From assembly GCF_014646515.1 (NCBI RefSeq), contig NZ_BMNK01000022.1, positions 62,001 to 126,000 of the forward strand: a DNA stretch of 64,000 nucleotides, written 5' to 3'. Both the position numbers and the translations under genes were made by a program. The stretch's first letter is position 1, and the number at the start of each line of letters is the position of its first letter. Positions 1-7,484 of the stretch are shown in pieces. The notes beneath the pieces were generated by a model. The model made no database searches. It was not told the origin of the DNA and was given only the letters and a program-made list of their open reading frames with translations. The DNA comes from Nonomuraea glycinis (GTDB taxonomy: Bacteria; Actinomycetota; Actinomycetes; Streptosporangiales; Streptosporangiaceae).

Positions 1-1
1 C

Positions 2-1012
2 GTGGCGGGCGGCCTGGCCGTGCTGGGCGTGCCGCTCCTGGCGGGCCTGGCCGGAGTGCCGGGCGAGGTGGTCGCCGAGATCGGCGCGCTGCCCTGGCTG
101 CTGGCCCTCTACCTGCTGGTCTACGCCTCCGGAGGCGGCGCTACGTCGGTGCTCGTCGCGATCGGCCGCAGCCGTGGGGTGCTCTGGTCCAGCCTGGCCG
201 GCACGGCGGTGATGATCGTGCTGGCCGTGGCCCTGGTGCCACGGCTCGGGCTCACCGGGGTGGGGGTGGCGTGGCTGCTGTCCGGCGTCGCGTCCGTGAC
301 CGTCGCGAACCTCAGTCTGCGTCGTGCCCTCGGCCGCCGGGTCGGCCAGGCCTGGCCGCGCGCCGGGGAGATCGTCCGCCTGGCGCGGGTGAGCGTGCCG
401 CTCGCGGGGACGATCCTGATCAAGTTCGGCGGGCTGGGCGTCGTCACCTTCGCCGCCGGCCTGACCAGTCCCCGCGACACCGCCGCGCACGCCGTGCTGA
501 GCACGCTCACCGGGTTCACCATGCTGGCCTCGCTGTCGGTGGCGCAGGCGTCGGTGCCGGAGGTCGCGCGGGCGCGCACCACGGCCGAGGCCCGGCGGGC
601 CAACCGGACCGCCGCCCTGCTCGCCGTCACCGCGACCAGTCTCGCCGCGCTCGCGCTGCTCTTGCTCGGCGATCCGGTGATGGCGCTGTTCAGCGACGAT
701 CCAGGGGTACGTGAGCGCGTGCTCTCCCTGTTGCCCCTGATGGTGGCCGCATCCATGGCCGACGCCGCCCAGGCCGTGCAGGGCATCGGCCTCACCGCGC
801 TCAAACGGTCCGGAGCCAGCCTGGGCTACTTCGCCGCCGGTTACGGCCTGCTGGTGTCGGCGGCCGTGCCTGTCGCCGTCACCTGGGGGATCGATGGGCT
901 GTGGGTGGCTCTGGTGGTGGTCAACGTGCTGCTCGTCGGCCTGCAGGGGGTGGGGTTTCACCGGCACAGTGCCCGCGTGGGGGAGCCGGGCATGGGGGCG
1001 ATTGGGGCATGA
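2..1012 (+). CDS. MATE-like / polysaccharide-type flippase, 5' truncated by window edge
   Basis: The reading frame is open to the left edge, so this is the C-terminal 336 residues or so of a longer integral membrane protein. It is almost entirely hydrophobic helices separated by short basic loops (for example around residues 105-120 and 190-205), ending in a short hydrophilic tail. The arrangement of repeated 20-25-residue helices with small residues and a second half beginning near residue 130 (VSVPLAGTILIK) resembles the MATE/DinF superfamily of cation-coupled exporters or lipid flippases. The substrate cannot be told from the sequence. The stop at 1010-1012 lies 18 bases before the start of the next gene, so the two may be cotranscribed. 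The true start lies outside the window. Confidence 0.65.
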   Translation: MAGGLAVLGVPLLAGLAGVPGEVVAEIGALPWLLALYLLVYASGGGATSVLVAIGRSRGVLWSSLAGTAVMIVLAVALVPRLGLTGVGVAWLLSGVASVTVANLSLRRALGRRVGQAWPRAGEIVRLARVSVPLAGTILIKFGGLGVVTFAAGLTSPRDTAAHAVLSTLTGFTMLASLSVAQASVPEVARARTTAEARRANRTAALLAVTATSLAALALLLLGDPVMALFSDDPGVRERVLSLLPLMVAASMADAAQAVQGIGLTALKRSGASLGYFAAGYGLLVSAAVPVAVTWGIDGLWVALVVVNVLLVGLQGVGFHRHSARVGEPGMGAIGA

Positions 1013-1030
1013 TTGCGGCGTGGGGGAATC

Positions 1031-2053
1031 ATGATTCGGGCGTGCGTTGTGGCGGGCGTGCTGCTCGCCGTCTGCACGGCACCGGCGTACGGTCTATCTG
1101 GCTTGTCGCCTGGTTCGGCGTCCGCCGATGATGAAAAGCTGTTCACGTTCAGGGACGCTCGGATCACCGAGTCCAGTGGGCTGGCCGTCTCGCCCAGCCA
1201 CGACGGCGTCTACTACACCCACAACGACAGCGCGGCGCAGCCCGAGTTCTACGCCGTCGGCGAGGACGGGCGGACGAAGGCCACCTTCCGGCTGCGGGGG
1301 GCGGAGGCGCGTGACTGGGAGGCCATGGCCGCCTCGAAGGATCCAGCCACGGGGCGTGGTGTCCTGTGGTTCGCCGACATCGGCGACAACTTCGACGGCG
1401 CCTGGCCCGACATCTCCATCTACAAGGTCAACGAACCGCGCAACCTCACCGACGCCACCCTCCCCGCCATCCGCTACCGGTTCCGCTACGCCGACGGCGC
1501 CCGCAACGCCGAGGGCATCATGGTCCACCCGAAGACCGGCCGGCTGTACGTCGTGTCCAAGGAGTTCGCCGGCAGCGTCTACGCGGCACCCAAGAAGCTG
1601 CGCACCGGCAGGGCGAACGTCCTGCGCAAGGTCGCCGCCGCACCGCTGATGGCCACCGACGCGGCCTACGCGCCCGACGGCTCTTCGTACGTCGTCCGTA
1701 CCTACTTCTCCGCCACCCTGTACCGGCCGTCGGGCGAGCAGATCAGCAAGGTCTCGATGCCCGACCTGCAGCAGGCGGAGTCCATCACCTACACCGCTGA
1801 TGGAAAAGCCCTGCTGACCGGATCGGAAGGACCCAAGAGTCCCGTCTACCGGATCCCGCTGCCGGATGCCGCTCTGCCCTCGGCGACCCCACAGGCCTCC
1901 GCGTCCCCAGACCGTCCCACGACCCAGGGCACCCGCGCCGCCGAACCGGCGGCCGAGCCGGTGGGGCTGACCGGGCGCGACATCCTCATCTGGCTGGCCG
2001 CCGCCGCGGCCGCCATCGGCGGCATCACCCTGCTGGCCCGCCGCACCCGGTGA
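1031..2053 (+). CDS. Secreted, membrane-anchored propeller-like protein
   Basis: Predicted 340 residues. I chose ATG 1031 over an in-frame TTG at 1013 because a GGGGGA ribosome site sits just before it and it opens directly on a signal peptide (MIRACVVAGVLLAVC, then Ala/Ser-rich cleavage region). The mature part repeats blades such as LYVVSKEFAGSVY and YAPDGSSYVVRTYF, which look like beta-propeller repeats, with acidic DIGDN and HNDSA turns. The C-terminus has a Pro/Ala/Thr-rich stalk, then one membrane helix (ILIWLAAAAAAIGGI) and a basic RRTR tail, the architecture of a cell-wall or membrane-anchored surface protein. No canonical LPXTG was seen. Enzymatic function is unknown. Confidence 0.75.
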   Translation: MIRACVVAGVLLAVCTAPAYGLSGLSPGSASADDEKLFTFRDARITESSGLAVSPSHDGVYYTHNDSAAQPEFYAVGEDGRTKATFRLRGAEARDWEAMAASKDPATGRGVLWFADIGDNFDGAWPDISIYKVNEPRNLTDATLPAIRYRFRYADGARNAEGIMVHPKTGRLYVVSKEFAGSVYAAPKKLRTGRANVLRKVAAAPLMATDAAYAPDGSSYVVRTYFSATLYRPSGEQISKVSMPDLQQAESITYTADGKALLTGSEGPKSPVYRIPLPDAALPSATPQASASPDRPTTQGTRAAEPAAEPVGLTGRDILIWLAAAAAAIGGITLLARRTR

Positions 2054-2056
2054 TCT

Positions 2057-2088
2057 CGGCCCGCTCAACCTGGGACGAGTTGAGGCCG
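2057..2088 (+). terminator. Probable terminator of the propeller-like protein gene
   Basis: Just after the stop codon, CTCAAC (2064-2069) pairs with GTTGAG (2079-2084), flanked by CGGC/GCCG that can extend the stem with a bulge. No T-run follows, as is common in high-GC actinobacteria. Confidence 0.45.
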
Positions 2089-2098
2089 AAGACGTCGC

Positions 2099-2281
2099 TT
2101 ATCGCCGGTGAGATCGGGCCACGCCCTCGAAGGCCGCCAGTGGCTTGATCAGTGGGTTGAGAATCTCCGCGGCCTCCTGCGTGATGACGTCGGCCGGGCT
2201 CATCACGAGCGCGCGGGGCTCCTCGGCGGCGGGTTGCTCCATGAGGGCCGAGCGTACGCCGGGTGGCAGAGGATCGTCCAT
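2099..2281 (-). CDS. Possible small hypothetical protein or gene remnant
   Basis: A 60-residue reading frame from ATG 2281 with good but not extreme G/C third-position bias (about three quarters). The composition is acidic at the start and ends in a basic SHRR tail, with ADVITQEAAEILNPLIKPL reading like an amphipathic helix. No ribosome site is evident, and I recognise no family. It could equally be the degraded end of a larger gene. It is listed because otherwise 2054-2472 would be a 419-base gap; the remainder of that gap (2320-2410) is unusually AT-rich for this window and shows no gene. Confidence 0.3.
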   Translation of the reverse strand: MDDPLPPGVRSALMEQPAAEEPRALVMSPADVITQEAAEILNPLIKPLAAFEGVARSHRR

Positions 2282-2412
2282 CTGTTCGAGTCCAGCATGC
2301 GCCGATCGGGGCAATATTGACCTTTGCCCGGTTCGCGTCTCGTGATCTTCGTTAAATGATCTCTTTATAGCGCACGCTGGCGGGCTAACTCGCGTCGACT
2401 GATGTTTAGGAG

Positions 2413-2443
2413 ATCCAGAAGCGCGGCACGGGGGCTTCTGGAT
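2413..2443 (-). terminator. Hairpin terminator downstream of the TA operon
   Basis: A perfect 10-bp stem: ATCCAGAAGC at 2413-2422 pairs with GCTTCTGGAT at 2434-2443, with an 11-base loop. It lies 29 bases past the stop of the RelE-type toxin gene on the minus strand and probably terminates that transcript. Confidence 0.6.
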
Positions 2444-2472
2444 GCTCTCAGCGCGTTCTCGCTCGCTCAGCG

Positions 2473-2712
2473 CTAGGTGTTGATCTCCAGCACCCAGATC
2501 GAGACGTGATCAGGACCGCATGTGTAAACCATGCGGAAGGTGTCAGTGCGGATCTCGAATGCGTTGGGGATACCGCCGTACGGCACGGCCCCGAGCGGTT
2601 CAGGTTCCTCGATCAGGTCGAGGAGGGTGTTCGCGATGGCGGTCCGTAGGCCGGGCGCTGCCTGGCGCAGGATGTCGCGTACCGCGAGGTCAATGTGGAG
2701 GAGCCGTTTCAA
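2473..2712 (-). CDS. RelE/ParE-superfamily toxin
   Basis: A 79-residue basic-to-neutral protein with the RelE/ParE layout: an N-terminal helix pair (AVRDILRQAAPGLRTAIANT), a loop with Pro and Gly (LGAVPYGGI), then the beta-strand core FEIRTDTFRMVYTC and VSIWVLEI. RelE-type toxins are small ribosome-dependent or gyrase-directed toxins. The gene lies six bases after the antitoxin stop and in the same reading frame, starting on TTG (2710-2712); no upstream in-frame start is possible because the antitoxin's stop intervenes. The classic RelE catalytic residues cannot be assigned without an alignment, so ribosome-dependent mRNA cleavage is inference. Toxin identity is well supported by the pairing with a YefM-type antitoxin. 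Confidence 0.85.
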   Translation of the reverse strand: MKRLLHIDLAVRDILRQAAPGLRTAIANTLLDLIEEPEPLGAVPYGGIPNAFEIRTDTFRMVYTCGPDHVSIWVLEINT

Positions 2713-2718
2713 GAGCGC

Positions 2719-3012
2719 TCACTGGGGTGTCGGTAGGCCAAGGTCGGCATACAGGGCTTCCTTGCTGTCGTAGGTAATCATTTCGCGCTCGCCGCGGGCG
2801 TGTGCGGCGATCGCTTCGGTCACGTGGCCGGCCTCCAGTTCGCGGCGGGCTCGTAGTAGCTCCTCGTAGTCGGCTTCGGAGATAAGGACGGCGCGCTCCG
2901 CGTTGGATCGGCGAATGGTGGTGGGCTGGTGGCCGTGGACGGCGCGCGCTACGAGCGTGCCGAGTTGGCTGCGGGCTTCGGAAATCCCCAGTGGCTCATG
3001 CGTGGCGGTCAT
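2719..3012 (-). CDS. Phd/YefM-family antitoxin
   Basis: A 97-residue protein with the Phd/YefM N-terminal DNA-binding fold: LGISEARSQLGTLVARA, then a polar stretch with TTIRRSN and the strand AVLISEADYEELLRARREL that closes the dimerisation domain. The C-terminal part (AIAAHARGEREMI, ending LGLPTPQ) is the flexible toxin-neutralising arm. Known family members bind their own promoter, alone and with toxin (conditional cooperativity). The gene is first in the operon, with the toxin six bases downstream. A ribosome site GGAG lies about 12 bases before the ATG. An inverted repeat at 3067-3084 upstream is a candidate operator. Confidence 0.9.
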   Translation of the reverse strand: MTATHEPLGISEARSQLGTLVARAVHGHQPTTIRRSNAERAVLISEADYEELLRARRELEAGHVTEAIAAHARGEREMITYDSKEALYADLGLPTPQ

Positions 3013-3066
3013 GCGGGTAACTCACTCCTGCGAACGGACCGGGTCGCTCTGTTCCGGTCTACGGCT

Positions 3067-3084
3067 TGGTGGATGTCTCCACCA
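3067..3084. promoter_or_regulatory. Inverted repeat, candidate TA operator
   Basis: TGGTGGA at 3067-3073 and TCCACCA at 3078-3084 form a perfect 7-bp inverted repeat with a 4-base centre. It lies 55-72 bases upstream of the antitoxin start, the position expected for a Phd/YefM operator. Binding is inferred. Confidence 0.45.
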
Positions 3085-3116
3085 TACGGGAATCTGCACA
3101 TCCTGCACAGCGAGTT

Positions 3117-3132
3117 CAACATGTACATGTTG
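3117..3132. promoter_or_regulatory. 16-bp perfect palindrome at the start of the next gene
   Basis: CAACATGTACATGTTG reads identically on both strands. It covers ATG 3121, the likely start of the following plus-strand gene, and is the second inverted repeat between the divergent TA operon and that gene. It could be an operator or an accident of sequence. Confidence 0.4.
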
Positions 3133-3480
3133 CTCATCGGTAACCCTCATTTGGCCGATGACCTGGTACTGCTCGCGGTGCGCTGCGAAGGCGTCCGCCC
3201 TGAGCCGCCCGCCGCCTCGGCGCTCGTCAGCGACACCGGCCAGGGCTGGCATCTGAAGGCCGAGGCCCGCCGGGGGCTCAGCGGGCGGGGCTATGACCTG
3301 ACCGATTACACGCTGTACGCGGTCGACCAGCGCCGCTACCACCAGGGCGACGCGAAGCGGCTGCGCATCGGCCGTCGTAACGACGACGTCGTGCAGATAG
3401 CGTTCGGCGTCGAGGCACATACGATCGACGCCGTCCGCGAGGCTGCCGGCCGGTGGCGCGAGGGTCAGGCAGCGACCTGA
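3121..3480 (+). CDS. Hypothetical protein
   Basis: About 119 residues from ATG 3121; an in-frame ATG at 3073 would add 16 residues but falls inside the candidate operator of the divergent TA operon. Further upstream codons overlap the antitoxin gene on the other strand and are not protein-like. The protein begins with a hydrophobic stretch (MYMLLIGNPHLADDLVLLAV), has a Pro-rich loop, then alternating charged and aromatic residues (LTDYTLYAVDQRRYHQGD) and a C-terminal helix. I recognise no family. The start is uncertain because no good ribosome site is seen and a palindrome covers the ATG. Confidence 0.5.
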   Translation: MYMLLIGNPHLADDLVLLAVRCEGVRPEPPAASALVSDTGQGWHLKAEARRGLSGRGYDLTDYTLYAVDQRRYHQGDAKRLRIGRRNDDVVQIAFGVEAHTIDAVREAAGRWREGQAAT

Positions 3481-3643
3481 CCGATGCAAGTCCACTTATC
3501 TGGGCCCGCGTCGCGCAGCGCGAGGCGGGCCCTGTAGTGACTTTCCGTGATGCCGGTGGCAAAAAGCCGCTCTCGGGCAGCAGGTGCGCGCGGAAAGGCG
3601 AAGTGGACCTACCTATGTCGGTGGGGCCTGCCAAGATCGCGGC

Positions 3644-4387
3644 ATGACCATCGATGCGCTGACGCCGTTCCGCTGGCTGCAACCGCCGTACGGCGATCGG
3701 GGCAACCTGCTCGGCGAGATCTACTGCGTGACCTTGCTGCGCGGGCTCGACCCGGCCGAGGTACTGCGCCGGTTCGGCGCCCGCACGAGCACGCAGATGA
3801 GTTTCGCCGACCTGGAACTGGCGGTTTCCGACTTCACGATGGTGACCGAGGGTGGTGACGGAGGGGGTTATGTCGGAGTGGTCGCAACCGGCGATGGGTG
3901 CGCGGCGGTGGAACCGTGCGGCTGGTCGGGGACGGACGACCCGACGCTGGCGCGGCTGTCGGCCGGCACCGACGTGGTGTCCGTCCTACGGCATGACTAT
4001 GCCTGCGACTACTTTCATTACGCCGCGGACGGCATGGTGCTCACGGCTTTCGACCCGACTTTTCCCGAGCGTCGCTTCGGTGCCGACACCGACCGGCTCG
4101 CCCGCCTCATGCGCGAGTTCGGCCTGCCTCTCGAGGAGAGCTCAGATGAGGACCGGGACCAACGCTTCGACGACCTGTCCGGACATGGCCTCGCGCGGAT
4201 GTTCGCGATGGCGGCCCGCCTCACCGGCGTGACGTTCACCGCCGACCTGCTGGACGGACCACTCCTGGTGGGCGCGATCGCCGACCTGCCACCGCCACAA
4301 GAGCCTCGGCGCGGGACCAGCCTCGGCGTTTTACTCGAGCAACTGAAAGCGGTAAGCGGCCCTGAGTCTGCTCACGGCGCCGCCTGA
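3644..4387 (+). CDS. DUF6461-like protein
   Basis: 247 residues from ATG 3644 (MTIDALTPFRWLQPPYG). The opening W....Y....CVTLLRGLDPAEVLRRFGA matches what I remember of the DUF6461 family, found mainly in actinobacteria and of unknown function. The middle has GGYVGVVATGDGCAAVEPCGW and SAGTDVVSVLRHDYACDYFHYAADG, which read as an antiparallel sheet, and the C-terminal third is helical (LARMFAMAARLTGVTF). No signal peptide or membrane helix. It stands alone between the hypothetical gene and the cupin operon. Function is unknown; the family name is from memory, not from a search. Confidence 0.7.
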   Translation: MTIDALTPFRWLQPPYGDRGNLLGEIYCVTLLRGLDPAEVLRRFGARTSTQMSFADLELAVSDFTMVTEGGDGGGYVGVVATGDGCAAVEPCGWSGTDDPTLARLSAGTDVVSVLRHDYACDYFHYAADGMVLTAFDPTFPERRFGADTDRLARLMREFGLPLEESSDEDRDQRFDDLSGHGLARMFAMAARLTGVTFTADLLDGPLLVGAIADLPPPQEPRRGTSLGVLLEQLKAVSGPESAHGAA

Positions 4388-4592
4388 TCCCCATGGGCCT
4401 CCGGTACTGACTGGTGGGCTCGCCTATTCAGCTGTCGTAAGGTGTCGTTCCTGTAAGGCTTTATGGTGACGTTCCGTAGGATGCGGGCCGGGCTCCGGTG
4501 GGGGCAGGTCGCCGGTGGCGGTCATGCGGACGCCAGCGTTCTCAGGCGAAGTTGTGGGACGGAACGGAAAGGCACGCCGGTGAAAACCCCGC

Positions 4593-5024
4593 TCATGGGC
4601 GAGGGGCTCGTCGGTCCCGCCGCTCTTCGAGTTCTTCCGCGCTCACCGGGATGAGCATCGGCTGCCCGGCCACACCGAACATCGTGACGACGAACTCGGT
4701 CTCGGCGTCCGGGAGGTTGTTGCCGTCCTGGTAGTGGATGAGATCGCCGCCCGGCTCCCAGAACGACTCCCCGGCCTTGAGGACCCGCTGCTGTTCGCCT
4801 TCCAGCTCGAAGAGCATCTCGCCTTTGATCACGAACCCGAACGCTGGACCGGTGTGGCGGTGCGGCGGGTTGCCCTCGCTGCCCGGTGGCAGGGTGACGT
4901 GGATCGTCATCACCTCGGCGTTGTCCGGCGTCGGCGGCGCCGGCACCGACGAGACGAGCTCGATCTTCGGCGGCGGCGTGGTCGCGTTGGGGTTCTCGAG
5001 ATGGTGTGCGTGTTCGTTGCCCAT
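4593..5024 (-). CDS. Cupin-domain protein
   Basis: 143 residues, a single small beta-barrel cupin. The first metal-binding motif is visible as GNPPHRHTGPAFGFVIKGE (two His and the distal Glu), the second as HYQDGNN after the GESFWEPGG turn. Ends in an Arg/Glu-rich tail. There is no signal peptide, unlike the upstream cupin. The start at 5024 follows an AAGGAA ribosome site. It lies 36 bases after the stop of the lipoprotein cupin and probably forms an operon with it; two paralogous cupins, one exported and one cytoplasmic, from one transcript suggest related substrates. Substrate unknown. Confidence 0.8.
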   Translation of the reverse strand: MGNEHAHHLENPNATTPPPKIELVSSVPAPPTPDNAEVMTIHVTLPPGSEGNPPHRHTGPAFGFVIKGEMLFELEGEQQRVLKAGESFWEPGGDLIHYQDGNNLPDAETEFVVTMFGVAGQPMLIPVSAEELEERRDRRAPRP

Positions 5025-5060
5025 AGGTTCCTTCGTCCCCTCTGGTGATCTGGTGGCCGG

Positions 5061-5516
5061 CTACCCCGGTGGATCGTCGACCTTGATCTCATCTCCGGTG
5101 TTGGAAATGAAGACGACCAGCAGTTTCGCCGGTTCTGTCCGGCTGGTGTTCTCCGTGAGCACATGGTGGGCGCCCGGCGGCTCGACCCAGTTCTCGCCTT
5201 GGTGGTACGTACGTACTGGCTCGCCACCGAGTTGGCTGCGGAACGTGCCCTCGAGCACGTAGGCGTACACGAAAGCCTCGCCGTGCCGATGCGGCACCGC
5301 GCGTGCGCTGGGCGGGAAGTCGACGATCGCCGAGGTGAACGTCTTGCCTTCGGCATTCGGCAGCACCTGTTCCACCAGCGGCGTCACCGTCTCGGAGGGT
5401 GGCTGCGAAGCCGTGGCGGCGACCGGCACCGTGCCGGTCACCCGCTCTGCCGAGGGAGTGCACGCGGCAAGCAGGCCGACAGCCAGAAACCCACCGGCGA
5501 ACCGTACTGGGATCAC
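5061..5516 (-). CDS. Cupin-domain lipoprotein
   Basis: 151 residues with a lipobox: LLAAC with the acylated Cys near residue 19, after a short hydrophobic signal. The cupin core has AVPHRHGEAFVYAYVLEGTF (metal motif 1) and PPGAHHVLTEN (motif 2), so a metal-binding barrel is expected on the outer face of the membrane. The GTG start is preceded by a strong GGAGAGGGAG ribosome site. It is the first gene of a two-cupin operon. The family includes dioxygenases and sensors; the reaction cannot be read from sequence. Confidence 0.8.
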   Translation of the reverse strand: MIPVRFAGGFLAVGLLAACTPSAERVTGTVPVAATASQPPSETVTPLVEQVLPNAEGKTFTSAIVDFPPSARAVPHRHGEAFVYAYVLEGTFRSQLGGEPVRTYHQGENWVEPPGAHHVLTENTSRTEPAKLLVVFISNTGDEIKVDDPPG

Positions 5517-5742
5517 GGCGACTCCCTCTCCTGCTCGGCTCTTCGAGGCGACCGGGACGACCGGGAGGCGCCCCGGCTCCCGCTACCCTGTCCCGGCAGT
5601 TCGGAGGCTAACCAAGGGCGCGTTCAAGCCTTGGTGATGGTCTGGCCGGTCGAGCCGCTCCAGGACCGCACCACGACGAGCCGCATGTACGGCTGCCGCG
5701 CGGCAGTGCACGTGGCCTGGACCGCGATCCATGCGCAGCCGG

Positions 5743-6666
5743 CTATTCGCCTTCCGCGACCCGGATGATCGTCTTGCCGGGCGTACGGTGGGTGGGCGCG
5801 AACGCGGAGGGGGCCTCGGCGAGCGTCAGCACGGCCCCGACGATCGCGCGGAGCCGTCCGTCCCGGAGTCGCCAGGCCAGGTCCGCGAGCCGGGCGCGAT
5901 CGGGTTCGACGACGAAGAAGATCGCCTGCCCGTCCCGAGGCCGGACCGTGGGTGGCGAGACGATGGTGACGAGCGTGCCGCCGGGGCGCACCAGCGCGGC
6001 CGAGCGGTCCAGGATGTCCCCGCCGATCACGTCGAACACCAGGTCGACCTGGCCGGCCTCTTCGAGGGGATCGTTCTCCAGGTCAAGGAAGACGTCCGCG
6101 CCGAGCCCGAGTGCCGTATCCCTGGCACCGCCCCTGCCGGTGCCGATCACCCGGGCTCCCGCTTCGCGCGCGAGCTGTACGGCGAGAGAACCGACACCGC
6201 CTGCGGCGCCGTGAACGAGGACGGTCTGACCGGCGGCGAGGCGGCCGTGGTCGAACAGGCCCTGCCATGCGGTCAGCCCTGAGATCGGCAGCGCGGCGGC
6301 CACGGCGTGGTCGATGCCCGCCGGCAGCGGCGCGAGATTGCGGGCCTCCACCGCGACGTACTCGGCCAGCGAGCCGTTGCGGGCCCAGTCGGTCAGCCCG
6401 AACACCCGCCGGCCCACGGTCAGGCCGGTGGTTCCGTAACCCAACTCGGCGACGACACCCGACACCTCATGCCCGAGCACACTCGGCGTTCGATCACGGC
6501 CCGCCCGATCGGCCCACGTTCCCGGCCAGTCGAGCTCACCGGGGGTGAACCCCGCGGCATGCACCCGGACGATGACGTCGTTCTCGGCGGCGTGCGGGTA
6601 CGGCTCCTCCGTCAGGGAAAGCCCGGCCACCCCGGCGGCGCGGTCTCGGACGGTGATGGCTTTCAT
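5743..6666 (-). CDS. NADP-dependent MDR oxidoreductase (quinone-reductase-like)
   Basis: 307 residues with the two-domain medium-chain dehydrogenase/reductase fold. GHEVSGVVAELG marks the GroES-like catalytic domain and VLVHGAAGGVGSLAVQLA the Rossmann nucleotide loop. The Cys ligands for catalytic and structural zinc are absent, so it is the zinc-free quinone-reductase type rather than an alcohol dehydrogenase. The C-terminus ends TPGKTIIRV, typical of this subfamily. Cytoplasmic NADPH-dependent reduction of quinones or enones is expected from the family. GAGGA ribosome site precedes the ATG. It stands alone. Confidence 0.88.
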   Translation of the reverse strand: MKAITVRDRAAGVAGLSLTEEPYPHAAENDVIVRVHAAGFTPGELDWPGTWADRAGRDRTPSVLGHEVSGVVAELGYGTTGLTVGRRVFGLTDWARNGSLAEYVAVEARNLAPLPAGIDHAVAAALPISGLTAWQGLFDHGRLAAGQTVLVHGAAGGVGSLAVQLAREAGARVIGTGRGGARDTALGLGADVFLDLENDPLEEAGQVDLVFDVIGGDILDRSAALVRPGGTLVTIVSPPTVRPRDGQAIFFVVEPDRARLADLAWRLRDGRLRAIVGAVLTLAEAPSAFAPTHRTPGKTIIRVAEGE

Positions 6667-6823
6667 AACAGGTCCTCACGAGCAGCGGAGATCTCGGACA
6701 GCACGAACGTACCCGACTGCACCGGGCGCTACAGAGGTCATCGCTTACCTGGCTTCAGCCTTGCCGGTTGCACAATTTGATCCTGACTCGAACCTTTTCC
6801 GGTGTTTCCTCATCGAAGCAGAC

Positions 6824-7315
6824 ATGATGAAGATGATGATCGGGACCTCGCTCCTCGCGGGCTCGTTGCTGCTCACCGGCGCCACCGCGGCGGTCGCCCA
6901 GGCGAAGCCGACGCTGGGTCCCTACGGCTACGGTGCCGTCAAGCTCGGCATGACCGTCAAGCAGGCCAGGGCGACGGGGGAGGCAGCGGGGAAGACCCCG
7001 AGCGGAGGCATGTGTACCGACTGGGACCTGAAGAAGGTCCCGAATGCGAAGAACTCGGTCGAAACCTACATGTCGCCAACCGTGGGACTGGCCGCCATTT
7101 TCGCCGCGAAGGGCATGGAGACCCCCGAAGGTATCAAGATCGGCTCTACTGCCAAGCAGTTGAAGGCCGCTTACCCGCGCATCAAGAAGAACTTCCACGG
7201 CTACTACACGATCAAGGTCTCCGGCAACAAGAAGGCTTACTACAGCTTCGAGGTCACCCGCGGCAAGGTCGCCTCCTACGGCATCGCACTCAACAAGCAG
7301 GACTGCTTCAACTAG
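6824..7315 (+). CDS. Small secreted protein with GLKLGMT-type repeat domain
   Basis: 163 residues from ATG 6824 (MMKMMIGTSLLAGSLL), a clear Sec signal peptide ending in AVAQA. The mature part begins with GYGAVKLGMTVKQARATG, a motif common in secreted actinobacterial proteins of unknown role, and a related segment (GIKIGSTAKQLKAAYP) recurs about 80 residues later. Two Cys (near residues 63 and 161) could form a disulfide. Lysine-rich and basic. Upstream codons open to 6545 overlap the minus-strand oxidoreductase and are not coding. Function unknown. Confidence 0.75.
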   Translation: MMKMMIGTSLLAGSLLLTGATAAVAQAKPTLGPYGYGAVKLGMTVKQARATGEAAGKTPSGGMCTDWDLKKVPNAKNSVETYMSPTVGLAAIFAAKGMETPEGIKIGSTAKQLKAAYPRIKKNFHGYYTIKVSGNKKAYYSFEVTRGKVASYGIALNKQDCFN

Positions 7316-7410
7316 CCTTGATTTCGCGTGATCAAGGTGTGGTCGGCCGAGGTCGAACCGCGTGCTGTGGTCACCGCGCCGGCCTGGCTGTCGTGCCGCA
7401 GGTGCCACGG

Positions 7411-7484
7411 AAAACAGAACAGCAAGCTATTAGCAACAACAAAGTCCCCGGCCAAAGCCGGGGACTTTGTTCTGTTAGAAGTCG
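7411..7484. repeat. Terminator-like repeat, copy 1, downstream boundary of the RiPP cassette
   Basis: A 74-bp element sharing its first 16 and last 14 bases exactly with 9993-10065. Inside is a strong hairpin: a 15-bp perfect stem, 7438-7452 with 7457-7471, loop CAAA. An outer pair, ACAGAACA at 7414-7421 and TGTTCTGT at 7468-7475, can compete with the base of that stem. It lies between convergent genes and starts one base beyond the methyltransferase stop codon, so it likely terminates from both sides. On the minus strand its first bases read GACTTCTAA, identical to the last two codons plus stop of the DUF397 gene at the other copy. Confidence 0.85.

Noticed and set aside
2929..3120. N-terminal extension of the hypothetical protein at 3121
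   Set aside because: It runs antisense through the antitoxin gene and the candidate operator, with no ribosome site; the antitoxin is well supported.
4388..4592. Short plus-strand frames between the DUF6461-like gene and the cupin operon
   Set aside because: They overlap the cupin gene end, have poor codon bias and no ribosome site; no other structure was evident.
5517..5742. Possible gene or terminator between the cupin operon and the oxidoreductase
   Set aside because: No coding bias, no clear hairpin; treated as ordinary intergenic sequence.
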